64,000 nt of DNA, taken from positions 107,710,332 to 107,774,331 of the forward strand of contig NC_133398.1 of NCBI RefSeq assembly GCF_047511655.1, in the 5' to 3' direction. Position numbers and translations under genes: made by a program. Every line of letters starts with the position of its first letter. Position 1 is the stretch's first letter. The stretch is from Castor canadensis. Its lineage: Eukaryota; Chordata; Mammalia; Rodentia; Castoridae. This document shows, in pieces, positions 47,890 through 61,129 of this stretch. A model generated the notes under the pieces. It did not search any database and was not told where the DNA came from. It was given only the letters and a program-made list of their open reading frames with translations.

Positions 47890-50800
47890 AAAATTCTTAA
47901 TTTTTTAATGTTTTAAGTGGTGGCATAAAAATAAATAGTAACATCACTACTTTTCATTTTCCTATAATTTATAACCGATAGTAAGAGATTGTTTAATGTT
48001 TTGACAAGAAATTTAGAGGACATAGAACAAGCTTGGTTTTTCACATTGACTTTTAAGGTCACTTTATGCATCCTCAGCATGCAGTCGTCTTTATGGTCCT
48101 GCAGAGAGAGGACTGGCTGTATTCTTATCCAGTAAGAAGGAGGGTAAAAGAGATGCACAGACACATATGGGTACTTAAAAGAAGACAAGAGAGGGAATGG
48201 TGCTTTGGATATGTAAAATACTGTGTGGGGAAGGTAATTTAATAAGAAAATAAACTGTTTAGTTTAGCCCAAGATGGAGTGCACACAACATCCTCTTATT
48301 CTTTAAGCTTTCTCATCTGTGACCCCAAAGGATGATTCAATTCCTGGGGTGACAAATAACCATCATGTTCCTTGCCTGGAACTTTAAACTGAGTTATACT
48401 GCATCATCCACTCCTGACAAGTTCTCTGTAAATCAGTAGAGTCCAAAGGACCCAAAGACAAATCTCTTTCTTAGAAATGCAAATGTGTTGCACCTTAACC
48501 AGATTGCCAGCCTTGCTAAAAGCCTAATGAGGAAATCTAGGGATTAATCTCTATCTTCTTGTCAATAAGTAGATATGTCAATCTTGGTGTGTTGGAATAC
48601 AACTCCAGAGACACAAAAGGCAAGAGGTTTTTCAAATGCTGGGTGTGCAGAAGGAAAAGTAGACACTGATGTTCAGAGAGAGGTTGTTCAGTGCCATTAG
48701 GCCATCTGTGTTTGCTAATTACTGCTTATCAGACAGGCTCCCATCTTCCACTGAGACTGGGAGGCCTGGGCTCTATTCTTCTTGGATGATATCTCAAAGG
48801 AATGGCTCCCAGGTCTTTGAGCTTCTGGGTTATAGAAGCTTTACATCAAAAAGGGACAGAAAAAGGATTTATAATTGTAAGTTTTCTGAAGTAAAACTCA
48901 TTAAAAAAGGAAGTCAGGGGTCTATGGGCAGATTTTTTTTATTTTGCTAGAACAAACATTAAATTCTTTGGCAGCTTTGAACCTTCTCAGGAAGGTACAT
49001 TAAGGGAGGCTGGGAATGTGGCCCTGAGCTATGAGAGGCTATGTAGGGATTTGGTCATGTCTCTTAGATTGTGTGTGTTGGGGGGAATGTGTGGATGAGA
49101 TTGACATGGTTTTCTGTAGGTCAAGACAGTGGTATCCAGAATTACCTGCAAGACATGAGTTCAATGTTAACCTCAGCTTCTTTGAAGACTTGTCCAAGAG
49201 CACAGATGCATCTGGACCTGTTGATATTAGAGGTCCAGAAGTTGAGGTAGAGAAAACATTTTGTCTCAATAATACCTGAAGTAGTTATGAAAAGCAAATA
49301 TTTCAGATGAGTTTCCTTAAGGCCTCAGAAAGAAATGCACTCATCTAGTTCCTGCTTTCAGAGTAAATGGCTGTTAAATTAGTTCTTTGTAAGTAACCTT
49401 AGAATGATGCTGGGGAAAGGAATGAGATGGAGGACTATTTAAATAAGAGTATTTGGAACATAATACTAGATTAATGTGAAAGAAAGAAGTTTTAGAGAAG
49501 CTGACATGGGTAAGAGTCAGAAAAATAAATGAGGTCTGCCAACAGCCACAGATACAATATTGTTTCGATTTTAACTAAGTTAAGCATGTGTTTTTAGTGG
49601 ATTTTCTACCGGTCCCAATTTTCTTTTAATTTTCTGCAGGAAGGTGCCATTTTCTTAATTTTCCTTTTAAGGAAATGCTAATTAGCTTCTTAAACACTGG
49701 TATGTAAACTTTTATTTCTCCCTTCGGATTAGAACGATCCTAATGGCCAAACCCAAGATTCTCATGGCATCTCTGTGGCTCTCTTTACTGAAAGCTCCTG
49801 ACTGTTACAAAGATCTTGGCCTGTGTTGCTCACACTCTGAGGGTTTGTGAGTTTGTGACTCCCTTGATCTGCTGGGTCACAATTTTTTGTTTTATCACAG
49901 CATGGTTCAAAGGGGATGGAAACTTCCAGGAGGTGTCAGTAGATAATCATAAAGCCTTTATATGAATTTCTTGTATGATCATGAGTCAGATAAAAAACAA
50001 CTCAGCACTCAGAAAAGGAAAAATTGAATTCAAAAAGAGAATTTTGATAGGAAGAACTTCCTGATCACAGAAATCTGCAAGCATCTCAAAGTCAAACAGA
50101 AAAAAAAAGTTTTTTATTGTATAGAGTAGGTAGGGGGGATTGAGGGGTAAGGGGTAGGGTGGGCAGAGAAGGGGATAAGTGACAGGGGGACTGCAGGAGT
50201 AAGAATTCCACAGATGTATCTCCCATTTACAACTGATGATTGATTCTTGGGACAACCTGATAAGTGGACATGTTCCTCTTGGCTAAAGGGACCTGTAGGA
50301 GGAAGAACCCTAACCAAAATTTATGCAAAAAGGATAACGAATAGGTGTTTCTAAGCACTTCATTGCAATAATGCAGAATTGTTGGCACACAGTAACTCCA
50401 AATTCCTGCACTGGGATGACTGAACTAACAAGACTTGTCCAAGCATGAAGCTGTGTCCCTAAAATGGCCCCAGCACACTGTAAATGAGAAGATTCAAACT
50501 ACCAGGAAAATTTCCTGTTTGTTACAACCTAAGCCTGGTGATTGGCAGCTAGACCCTGGGTCTCCTCTTAGAGAGGTTGCTTCAGAAAGCTTGCAGTTAT
50601 CAATCTCTCCTCTGCCCTTTAAGTCATAAATCTGCAACCCACAATTCTCAAATCCTGGAGAACTGTCTTTGAGATGCAAAATCAGGGAGCTAACTCTGCT
50701 TTGGTTTCCAGTCCCTGGGAGAGGGAAGGACCTAGCTTTGGTGGGCACTTTGCTTGAACTTGCACCACTTGCTCCCTTCATTGCTGTCAAAAAGAACAAG

Positions 50801-52440
50801 ACTTCCTTCAGCTTCAGTGGCAGTGCTGTACTTGTAAAGGTCATAGCATTTGAGCTCTTTCAATGCAGGAAGGTTATGGGACAGTTTTCTGAGACCATGA
50901 TGGCTTTATAACAGGGATGATCATGAGGTAAAACAATTGGGTTGTAGATCCTACTTTAGTTACCTGTGGTATCCACCTCATCCCAACAGATTACAGATCG
51001 TTTAAATACAAAAGCCAAATATTGAGCTTTAGATAGATGTCCAATATGAATTTTTAGGTAAAGGGAGAACCTGTCTAAGAGGCTGAGGACACTCACATGT
51101 GTACAGGACAGGAAGGACAGGACTGAGAGAGGAGGAGGCAACCTGCACATTCCCAGATCCCTGACTGCCCATATGCACCGCACCTGACAACAGTGCCTTG
51201 TCTACAAGAACTCAGAGCTTTTTCACGGGATTCCAACTGAGAAGTGACATTACCTGTAGTTGTGGGATCCACCTGTTTGTAGCTGGTCTTCCTCACCCCT
51301 AGGCACTGCAGGTAACACACTGCCAGTGGGACCGCTGGTTCTCTGACCCCAGTGTCTTTCTTGCACTTCATCATAGGGCAAACATGCTGGTGTGCTCCTC
51401 AGTGTGTTCCTGTGCTTTGACAAAACAGAGCCAGATTCTTGGGCTTTGGCCTTTTAATTTGCTTCACAGCCAGCCTCCCTGAACTTGAACCAGAGCAAAG
51501 CTGCCTCCAGCGTCCACTTGGCAGGTGCACACTGGCAGCTGCTATGGGGTGCACAGAAGTGAACCAAATCACCAAACACTGATAATTTACTAAAGCGACC
51601 CCTGCTTCCCAGAACTCACCATCTAGGAAAAAAGTCAGACACACAGAGACAGCTCAACTAGGCAAACAATCATAAGTAGTTTAAAGAAGTTACAGGAGGT
51701 CATGGGAAAAGGACACAGACAGATGACTTTTCAGAGTTTAGAAAGTCTGTTAGAAGAGGGGCCATTGATACTGGACTTCACATCATGGTTGCAACATTAC
51801 AGAGCTGGTGGACAGTGGAGAAAGAAAAGGAACGACTCAGGCAAACTTAGGGTGAAAAGATAGACACTTTCATAAAGTGGGAGGCCCAGATTTTGTTTCA
51901 ATGGAGGTTATGTGCCAGGAACTTGTAAGAAATCCCTGTGAGAATGCAGAACTGGGGTTTTCTCCACCAGCTGTAATGCATTTCTCAAACCTGCTAGCAT
52001 ATTTTTTGGGGAGCTTCAAATCCCAGAGACAAGTGGCACTGGTGGCACAACTATAGTATATTAACTTGTCAGCAATTAAATGGTTAATTTTTACAAAGCA
52101 CTGTAAACAGTGTTTGGAACATTGTAGTGCTGTGTTAACTGTCTTTTAAGAGAATTAAATAAAACATCTTCCCAGCATGCAGTTTGCTCTTTGGCTGGAG
52201 TCAGTTCTCCATTCTTCCCTGCTTTATTTGATGATTCCAGGTCGAGGCAGGGGGCTTAAGTAAAAGTGTTCAGAATTCACTAAACCAACAGAGATCTTTG
52301 ATTGATTTGTTTGTCATAAGATATTTTATCTAGAGCAATCCAAACCCTATTTTATTAAGTACTAATTGAAGCAACTATGGAACAGATTAATCTTTAATCC
52401 TAAATATGTGTGAATTAGGAACATGTTACATATATAGAGA
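47890..52440. other. Intergenic, largely unrecognised
   Basis: About 4.5 kb between the CNTNAP3-like exon and the next repeats. Several short frames (48669-48950, 49031-49279, 50494-50911, 51093-51374) have no domain. A G-rich patch at 50127-50190 recalls the LINE-1 tail but lacks its other landmarks. Confidence 0.4.
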
Positions 52441-52449
52441 CCAGTCTTT

Positions 52450-52650
52450 TTGTTTTGTTTTTCGTTTGGGGGCTTGAACTCAGGGCTTTCACCTTGAGCT
52501 ACTCCACTAGACAATTTTTTTATGATAAGGATTTTTTTCAAGATAGGATCTCTCGAACTATTTGCCTGGGCTGGCTTTGAACTGTGATCCTCCTGATCTC
52601 TGCCTCCTGAGTAGCTAGGATTACAGATGTGAACTACTAGTGCCTGGCTG
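52450..52650 (-). repeat. Dimeric SINE (tRNA head + B1-like)
   Basis: The tRNA half is shortened; the reverse B1-like half ('tttgcctgggctggctttga', 'tgcctcctgagtagctagga') is near complete. Confidence 0.85.
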
Positions 52651-52659
52651 GAGAAGTTT

Positions 52660-53215
52660 TATGGAATAAAAATGATCCATACAGGCATGGCCTTCTGTGG
52701 TATAACCGAGATTGTCTTTTTTATAAAGAATTTAAAAACCAGATACAAAGTATATGGATCTCTAATAGTGATAAAATTGTGTTGAGTGTCTCATAAGGTA
52801 AATGTTTTACACTACACACAAAGGAGCAATACCAGTGTCTTCTAGAGTTTGTCCTGAAGAGAACATTATCCACTGGATGCACGTGGGATCTTTAGAGTTT
52901 ATCACTCACGCGCCAGTGGAACACACAGCAGCAGCCTGACAAAGTCATGGAGGAGGCAGGACGTGAGAAGCCCTCCTCTCTAGGCATGGGCACCCTTGAT
53001 CTGCTAGAGCTGAGGATCTGGGTGGGAAAGTAAGGAGTGGGTGCTGGAGCCAGGGAGGTTTCTAGGGAGCAGGCTGGGAATTAGAAAACCAATGACCTGA
53101 GGTTTCCTCTCATGCTTCTGTATCATCTCAGGCCAGGGCCACTTAAGCTTAGAAATGCAGAATATACCTATTTTCGTAATATTGCCTTGATTTCTCTAGG
53201 AACTAAAGTTGAGTA
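52660..53215. other. Intergenic, no recognised feature
   Basis: No gene or repeat recognised; slightly more GC-rich around 52900-53050. Confidence 0.4.
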
Positions 53216-53218
53216 GAA

Positions 53219-53283
53219 AGGAAGAAGGGGGGAAGGAGAGACAGAGACAGAGAAAATAAGAGAGAGAGAAAGAATGAGAGAAT

Positions 53284-53334
<51 letters not shown>

Positions 53335-53358
53335 ACACACAGAGAGAGATAGAGAGAG
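53219..53358. repeat. (GA)n microsatellite with (CA) patch
   Basis: About 140 bp of purine repeat with an acacac interruption at 53331-53341. Confidence 0.95.
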
Positions 53359-53649
53359 AATAGAGAATGATAGAAGTTCTTCACCCCAGCATATCAGGCA
53401 AGATGGCCAGCACCCTGGAGGGAGACAGGACAGGGCAATGTCACCTGAAGGTAAAGAACATGTGGGTAGTTGGGAAGAACCTGTCTGGCTTTGTAAAAAG
53501 AGTAGATACATGTAACAAAGAAAAGTTGTGCACTGTTCATATGCTTCTCTACATACACCCTACACATATATAACACACAGCAGATAGTATGAAGCACACA
53601 TATGTATGAGTGGAAGGTAGTAAGCCTACTGTCCTATATCGTCTTCTAG

Positions 53650-56200
53650 AGGATTTTAACATTTTTGCATTTCATATTTAAGTCATTTGTCTATCTAGCT
53701 CTGACCTTTGAATGGCAGGATTCCATTTCTGGGAGAGGGACCATTTGATTTGTTTTTCCAAAAGATACCAAAGTCCTTGTAGCTCATTTTCCGTTTCCTC
53801 TCACGCTACCTCTTGGCATACTTTGAGGTTCCCATAAGCACAGATTTTCACAATAGCAGTTCATACTGCTGTATTTCTGCAGCTTTACAATAAATCTGCT
53901 ATGTGATAGGTGAACCTCACCTCCAGCCCACACGAACACTCCTTGTCTTCAGTAGTCCTGATGTCCTGGGTAACCCTTTCTCATATAAATTATAGATGTA
54001 GTTTAATGACAATGGCATTTTTGTCTTTTTATTTGTAGTAAAAGAAACAATTCCAATGTTTTTAACCACAGAATATGATATGTAACATAAGTTACTTTTG
54101 AAATCTTTTCATCAAGTTAAGGACACTATCCTCTGTTTTTTGACTAGATCAAGATATCATGATTATTGAATTTTGTCACACAATTTTGTATACTGTTGTT
54201 TGAGACAACTGTATGATATTTTCCCTTTAGTTTCATTCAGATTTTCTGATTCTTTGTGTCAACTTTAAAATTTATATTTTCTAAATATTTGTCCATCTCA
54301 CATGTTTACAAATACACACATACAAAATTGTCCATAATATTCCCTTGCATTATTTTAATGAAATAGATCACAAATATAAGACCTAATATATGTGCAGCTT
54401 CAGAAGAATATAATGAGCATGTATCCCACCATTTAGGTTCCAAGTAGAATGTTTCCAGTACCTTAGAAACTACCGTCGACATTTGTCACTGCCTCTCACC
54501 TATTATGCAAGAGGTAGTCACTCTCTGTCATTATAGCTTTCTCTATTGCTCAGTTTCGCACATTTAAATATTTTAATAAGTGGAGCTATTTATCTTATGA
54601 TCAGATATTATATTTCTATATTTATTTTTAAAGCAGTTTATTTTTAAGAACAGTTTTAGGTTCTCAGTAAAATTGTGCAGCAGGTATAGATGTCCCGTAT
54701 ATGCAGGCCCCCATGCACCGCAGGGCCCCCCAATATTGGATTACACACACACACAGAGTAATACATTTGAACAATTGCACTGGCATCCAGAGTCTATAGT
54801 TTACATCAGGGGTCACACATGGTGTTAGGCACTTGATGAGTTTGGACAGATTTATAATGATTTGTATCCACACCATTCTTGGATCATAAGATAGTTTCAC
54901 TGTCCTTGGCATCCTCTGTGCTCTGCTTATTCATTCCTCTTTCCCCCTGAGTCACTGGCAACTACTGATCTTTTTACTGTCTTCAGAATTCTACTTTTTT
55001 CAGGATGTCATATAGTTGGAAGTTGCAGGAACAACCTTTTCAGATTCACTTCCTTCACCTTGTTGTGTGCATTTCAGCTTCTTCTGTGTTTTCATGATTT
55101 GACAGATCATTTTCTTTCAGTGCTGAATGAACTTCTGTTGTTTAATGTACATTTTATTTATCAGTTCATCTACTGAAAGGCATCTTGCTTGAGTTCAAGT
55201 TTGGGGACAATTAACAAAGCTGATCTAAATATCTGTGCAGGTTTCCGTGTAGATGTAAGTATTCAAATCCTTTTAGTAAGTACCAAGGAGTAAGCTATAT
55301 AATATGGTAAAAGTAGGTTTAGTTTTGTTTAAAAAATACAAAAGAAAAAAACCCTGCTCTTCAAAGAGGCTGCATCATTTTGCATTCTCACCAGCAATGA
55401 ATGGGCATTCCTGTTGCTGCATGTCCTCACCAGCATTGTACTGTCAATGTCATGACATTTTCCCCCATTCTAATAGACAGGTAGTGGTACCTCATTACAG
55501 TACTGTGTTTTTTAGAATATACATAACTGCCATTCATTCATTTTCAATGTGGTAAAATTTTGTACCCATTCCACTCTCTGCCCATATCAATAGACATTGG
55601 GTTGTTTCTAAGTTTCTAAAAATGTGAACATTCTCACATGTATCTAGATGTATAAATGCAAGAGTTTTTCTGGGTCAAATATCAGTTTAATAGGTCCCAA
55701 TGGGTGGTAGCAGAAGCCCTGGGTCGTACAATATGCATTCTCAGATTTATGTGTTCTAAAAATGTCAGTCCTCATCCTAGCCATGAGCACTCCCACCATT
55801 CTTCATCCTTGCTAATACTCCACTTGTCAAAACTCTTTAATTTTCCAAGATGTGTGGAAGGGTATCTAATTTGTGATTTCCATGATTGAAACTATTTCGT
55901 GTGTTTATGGGCTGTATTACTGACTTCTTAACAGGGTTGTTTTCGCTCACTGATTAATTTGTAGGAGACCTTTATATATTCTTGACAACAAATCTTTCTA
56001 GGTAAGAAGTGTTGCAAAATAAATATCTCTGCCAAGTTTTTTTTTTTAGTACACTTTACAGTATTTTTCAAGGAAGAAAATTTTAAATTTTTATGTGATC
56101 AAATTAATTTTTTCCTTGAGGTTTGTCATTCTTCCCTAAACTAGGGTAGCATATATTCTTCCCATTTTTCTTCTAAAAATATTGAGCAGCTGCCTTTATC
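53650..56200 (-). mobile_element. Ancient LINE-1 3' region, antisense, long
   Basis: Landmarks in order: 'gaccatttgatttgttttt', 'gatgtcatatagttggaagt', 'tatcagttcatctactgaaa', 'gtaccaaggagtaagctata', 'cattttgcattctcaccagc', 'ctaatagacaggtagtggta', and the later 'gaggtttgtcattcttccct'. This is the 3' portion of an old LINE-1 (L1ME/MC type by memory) with many indels. Confidence 0.8.
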
Positions 56201-56528
56201 AATTATTATATTAATCAATTAAATATATTTGTATATTTGATATATGGAACAGGGGTTGATTTCTTTCTTTTTTCCATGGAGAAGTCAATTATCCCAGTTC
56301 TGTTTATTGAAAGATTTGCTCTATTCTCTCTCATCAACAGTGATAGCTCCATCAAATACTATGTTTCCAAATATGTGTGGGTCTCCTCCCAGCTTCACTT
56401 CCCAGATCACTTACTTACCAGGACTGCAAGAAGCTAAATGTCTACCATATTGTTTTCAAACCACATCTAGTTAATTCAAACCCAAATCTGATCCAATGCT
56501 ATTGTCTAATATTTAAGAATTATCATAG

Positions 56529-56582
56529 AGGGCTGGAGGTGTGGCTTAAGTGGCAGACAGAGTGCTTGCTTAGCATATACTA
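56529..56582 (+). repeat. tRNA-derived SINE head fragment
   Basis: 'gggctggaggtgtggcttaa' through 'gcttgcttagca'; the B-box half is missing and a short direct repeat 'taagaattatcataga' flanks it (56513 and 56581), fitting a target duplication. Confidence 0.8.
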
Positions 56583-56599
56583 AGAATTATCATAGAAAA

Positions 56600-57965
56600 C
56601 TGTTCTCCTTTTTTCTGGTCCTATTGAGGCAAACAAGAAGGCAGATATATATTTTCCCTCTGTTATGGAGGTTGGATTTTCCTAAGCTTGGGCACTTAAC
56701 AAGCTACTCTAGGGATCCTAGACTGATATAAGAGCTATAGAAGCCTGTTTTCCTCCTGATGCTTGGGCATCAGTCTCTGTCTCCTGAATTAGCTGCTTAT
56801 GCCTGGTCCTGGGTGGCTAGCTAGTCATCAGGAGTCAGTCCAGGGTAGATGCCAGCCTTGGCACTCATACCTCTGGATCCAAAGCTTCTTGTTCTTCTAG
56901 GTCCCTTAAGAGTTCACTTACTTTGTCTTGGGTATGCATTAAAGCAGAAGTTTTAAAATATTTGGACATGCAAATATTTTAGGAAAGCATTTCTCTAGCT
57001 AGTTAGTCTTACAAGGTACACTTTCATTTGTTCTTCTTCACTATCCTAAGTACTCATCAACTCCTGCCATTGTGCCAGTCAACAGAGAAATGCACTCTCA
57101 TATTTGTTACCACTATTTCATTTTGTTCTTATAACTCAGAAAACTGATTCAATTTTTCCTTTGTTACTGTTTTTAGGACTACAGGGTCTTTAAGGATTCA
57201 TCCCCAAGAACTCTTACTATTTCTATTGAGAGAAAGGCTCATTTGCTTCAATGTTTAACTTTAACATTATTTCCTCATCTTCTCCAGAGACCCTGTCTTT
57301 CCTTCTTCGGTCAGCCTCTTACTTTGTAGTGGACGGAATATGAGGGGCCACACTGAGGCTAAGCTACCTGCTATACCATTGAATTTTATTTTCTCAGTTT
57401 TCTACACATATTAATGCAATCAAATTAATATTGTTAGAATGGGAGCACTAAAAAGCTTAGCTCTCGAGTTAGAGTTTTGGTTTCTTAGTTGCTCTGATAT
57501 CCTAATACTAAATAAGGTTCGTGTTCTCTGAAGAAAGCATTTAGAAGTCATAGCAAAACATATGCTGTACTTCAAGGAAAAGTCTATTGCTTCAATCATA
57601 AGTAGGCAGTCAATTTTTTTTTACTTAAATGATCTAGACAAACACATTTACAGTTCTGCTTCATTAAAAGATGTTTGAGAATGAATGTTGGAGACAAATT
57701 TTGAAGTACCATCACTTTCTAGAATATGAGATTTTTTTTATCTTTTGTAGACTAAACAGTTATTCAAGTGTATATTTCAATAATAGTTGGTGATTTCTCC
57801 GTTTTTTACTATGTGTTTCAAAACTAATCTTTATGGTCTAAACCATTCAACACAGTTCTTTAAATGATGAAACAGAAAATTATTGAAATTGTTTATTGTC
57901 AAAACTTCTTAAATATCACTTAGCTAATGTGATTAAAAGATAAGAAATTGAAATATTTGAATTCT
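56600..57965. other. Intergenic, no recognised feature
   Basis: AT-rich. No gene or repeat recognised. Confidence 0.4.
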
Positions 57966-57971
57966 TTCCTG

Positions 57972-58037
57972 CTAGGGACTTGGCTCAAGGGATAGGAAAA
58001 GAGGCCCAGAGCTCAACCCCAAGTACTATAAAAAATA
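57972..58037 (+). repeat. tRNA-derived SINE, internally deleted
   Basis: 'gctagggacttggctcaagg' followed directly by the B-box part 'gagctcaaccccaagtacta'. Confidence 0.7.
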
Positions 58038-58499
58038 ATTTCCTGTTTGTGATATTTCTCTACATTAAAAAGACAGCAGTACTCTTTGAATCTGATGATG
58101 GTACTAGTGGTAATGATCACCACTGCCAGCTCTACATGAGCAATAAGCAAAGCATGAGTAAAACCTGTACTCCATTACACATTCAAAAACTATTCTTGAA
58201 AAAAAAACTATACAAAGAGCTACAGTGTAGTTCTTTGATTAGATGCCCCCAAATGTAGCCAAATTGGCCATCACACAAAGAATGGAAAGGAATAGATACT
58301 AAGAACCAAACAGATACTTCACAACCTTCTGCACTTGAACATCTTGATAGAGGTATTTGTCATAATACAAATTTGAAAATGTGAATGTTAATATTACTTG
58401 ACTTTATCCTATTAACAACATAAGGTACTCTACCCAGGTGAAACACTTGTGTTTTCTTTTTAAATGTTCCTTAAACATGAAACTCATCATTATTTTCTT

Positions 58500-59355
58500 T
58501 ACAGGAACTTCTCTTACAAACATAGAACATGTGGAAAGACCAAGATGGAATATAGCACAATATATATTCTTCTCTCCAGTCCATGGAACTTTCTCCAAAA
58601 AAGATCATATGTTAGGTCAGAAAGCAAGTCTTAACACATATAAGAAAACTGAAATACCCCCCTGCATACTGTCTGATTACATTGCAATAAAACCAGAACT
58701 CAACAACACCAGGCAAATTCAGGGAATCATTAGTTCATTTGGAAACACAAAAGACTGTAAATAGCCAAGGTATACTGAGCAAAAAGAGCAACACTGAAGG
58801 GCTCACTGTACCTGACTTCAATTATACTACAGAGCCATAGCAATAAAAATAGCAGGACTGGCACAGAAATGGATATGAAAATCAGTGGGACAGAATGAAA
58901 GCCCCACATATGAATCCATGTAGTTACGCCCACCTGATTTTTGGCAAAGGTGCCAAAAACATAATGATGGAGAAAAGACAGCCTCATCAACAAATGTTGC
59001 TGGAAAACTGGATATCTGCATGCAGAAATCTGAAAGTAGATCCATGTCTTTTACTTTGTACAAGTGTCAACTCAATGTGGATTAAGGACCTTAATATAAG
59101 ACCTGAAACTTTGAAGCTAGTGCAGGAAAGAGCAGGGATACAAGGCAACTTATAGGCATAGGCAATGACTTCCTAAATGGAATTCAAATGGCTCAGAGAA
59201 AGGATAGACAACTGGGACTACATGAAATTAAAAAGCTCTGAACAGCAAAAGAAATGGTCACCAGATTGAAGAGGCAATCCACAGAATGGGAGAAAATCTT
59301 TGCCAGCTATACAGCAAGGGATTAACAACCAGAATATACAGGGAGCTAAAAAATA
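58500..59355 (+). mobile_element. LINE-1 ORF2 pieces (endonuclease part joined to 3' end)
   Basis: 58555-58735 translates as FSPVHGTFSKKDHMLGQKAS and then LSDYIAIK, the end of the LINE-1 endonuclease domain; the catalytic S-D-H is S-D-Y here. From about 58790 the sequence is the far C-terminal ORF2 ('LTVPDFNY', then WISACRNLKVDP) and the 3' region to about 59350. The RT domain between them is absent, so the copy is internally deleted. Stops break all frames. Confidence 0.85.
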
Positions 59356-59586
59356 CTAAGCTCCCCCCAAAAAATCAATGACCCGTTGATGAAATGGACA
59401 AGTGAACTGAACAGAGCTTTTTCAAAGGAAGATGTCCATATGGCCAAAAGCACATGAAGAAATCCTCAACATCTCTGGCCATAAAGGAAATGTAAATCAA
59501 AACAATGTTAAGATTCTACAAAACAGAAATCCAAATGCCATGATCTGGCTGTTTGTATGGGTGTGTTTATATCCTTGCAAAAATTA

Positions 59587-59639
59587 TAATTGAATAATGT
59601 CTAATTGCAAGTGTCATGACACATTAGATGATTCAATTA
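59587..59639. other. 53-bp imperfect palindrome with perfect core
   Basis: Core gtgtcatgacac (59611-59622) is self-complementary. Arms taattgaat...ctaat on the left and attag...attcaatta on the right are inverted copies with a 2-base length difference. Confidence 0.7.
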
Positions 59640-59649
59640 CTTTCTACGA

Positions 59650-60585
59650 ATGAAACTAAATTTTATACATAAATGCCATAAATGCCATTTTGAACTATTC
59701 CAAAGAGATCTAACTTCAAGTAAATTTTTAACATGAAAGCAACATGCATAGGAAAATCCTTCAAACAGTTAGATGGGAAAAACGAGAAAAAAAAAAAACC
59801 CAACTCTCTTTTGTTCCTTCCACATAGCTTGGTCCTGATCTTCAGAAGTAAGAAATGTTTACTAGTTTCTGTTTTCAGTAAATACTATTCCTTTGAGCTC
59901 TAAATAATGCTGTGTAACTACCTATTTTTTTTCAATTTAAGTAATACTTATTGATTTGAGAATGCTAAAGTAATAGCTTATTTTCCACACTTTCTGCTTC
60001 TAAAATACATTTTGTTCTTAATCCATAATTTGGATTGCTTTCTTTTTCTTGTTTTGCTTTCTTTAAATAAATACATATGATATTTAATACTATGCTTAAA
60101 TAAAATTCCGTCTATACAATTTGAACACCATCAGTAGGTTTGACTTCCCTTCCTTCCTGCACTCCCTCTATCATGGCTTTCAACTTTTGTGAAATACAAT
60201 TCCATGTTTATATTGTCATTTTTAATCATAATAAATTCTTGTGTGCCCTGTCCATAGGCTAATTCTGATGGTGGGATCTCAAATGAATTGACAGCATCAT
60301 GGTAATGTCTATTTTCTTTAGCCACAGGTGCAAATGGCACGATTTGATTTGTAAGATGGTAATGAAACCTAAAGTTAATATACCTAAGCCTCCAAAATGA
60401 ATCCAGGTTCTAAGAATCAAGAATATGAATTGATGGTCTTTCTCTACATTAACTGATTCAAATCATGTCTTTATTTTACTATCTACCATCAACTTTAGAA
60501 GCACATTTCTGAAAGGGGGTACAACCTAAAAAAGAAGGCATTTAAAATCTACAAGAACATAGTATTTCCCTGCATTTCTTTTTTA
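59650..60585. other. Intergenic, no recognised feature
   Basis: AT-rich. No gene or repeat recognised. Confidence 0.4.
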
Positions 60586-60589
60586 AAAT

Positions 60590-60705
60590 TTTTTTATTTG
60601 TTTATTTATCAAGACAGGATCTCCCTATGTATCCCAGGCTGGCCTCAAATTCACAACCCTCTTGCCACCTTAAACACGTGCACCACCATGTCCCACTTTG
60701 TCCTC
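60590..60705 (-). repeat. B1 SINE, diverged
   Basis: 'aagacaggatctccctatgt' and 'caggctggcctcaaattcac' in reverse-B1 order. Confidence 0.8.
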
Positions 60706-60785
60706 AAATTTTATACGTTTCTAGTGCATTGTTTTTTTTTTCCAGTTTTATTAACCTTTATTTTAAATAACTGGGAAGAAACATG

Positions 60786-61125
60786 CCAGGGACAGTAACT
60801 CACACCTGTAATCCTAGCAATTTAGGAGATGGAAATTGGGAGGATCACAGTTCTAAGCCAGCCTGGGCCAAAAGTTTCAAGACCCCAACTCAACCCATCT
60901 GTAGGTATGATGGTATGTGCCTGTCATCCTAGCCTTGCCTGAAAGCACAAATAGGAGAATCACAGTCCAGGCCAGCCCAGGCATGGAGCAAGAACCTATC
61001 TCATAATATCTAAAGGCAAAAAGGTTGAGGATGTGGGCTCCAGTGATAGAGCGCCTGCCTAGCAAGTGCAAGGCTCTCTGAGTTCAACCCCCAGTACCAT
61101 CAAAAATAAAAATAAAAAAAACCTT
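60786..61125 (+). repeat. Trimeric SINE (B1-like + B1-like + tRNA head)
   Basis: The same order as 7240-7585: 'ctcacacctgtaatcctagc', then 'atggtatgtgcctgtcatcc', then 'gtgatagagcgcctgcctag' with B box 'gttcaacccccagtaccatc' and an A-rich tail. Confidence 0.88.
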
Positions 61126-61129
61126 TCAA

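Noticed and set aside
50101-50190. G-rich patch resembling the LINE-1 tail
   Set aside because: It lacks the 'gcacatatgaata' landmark and A tail that define the other copies.
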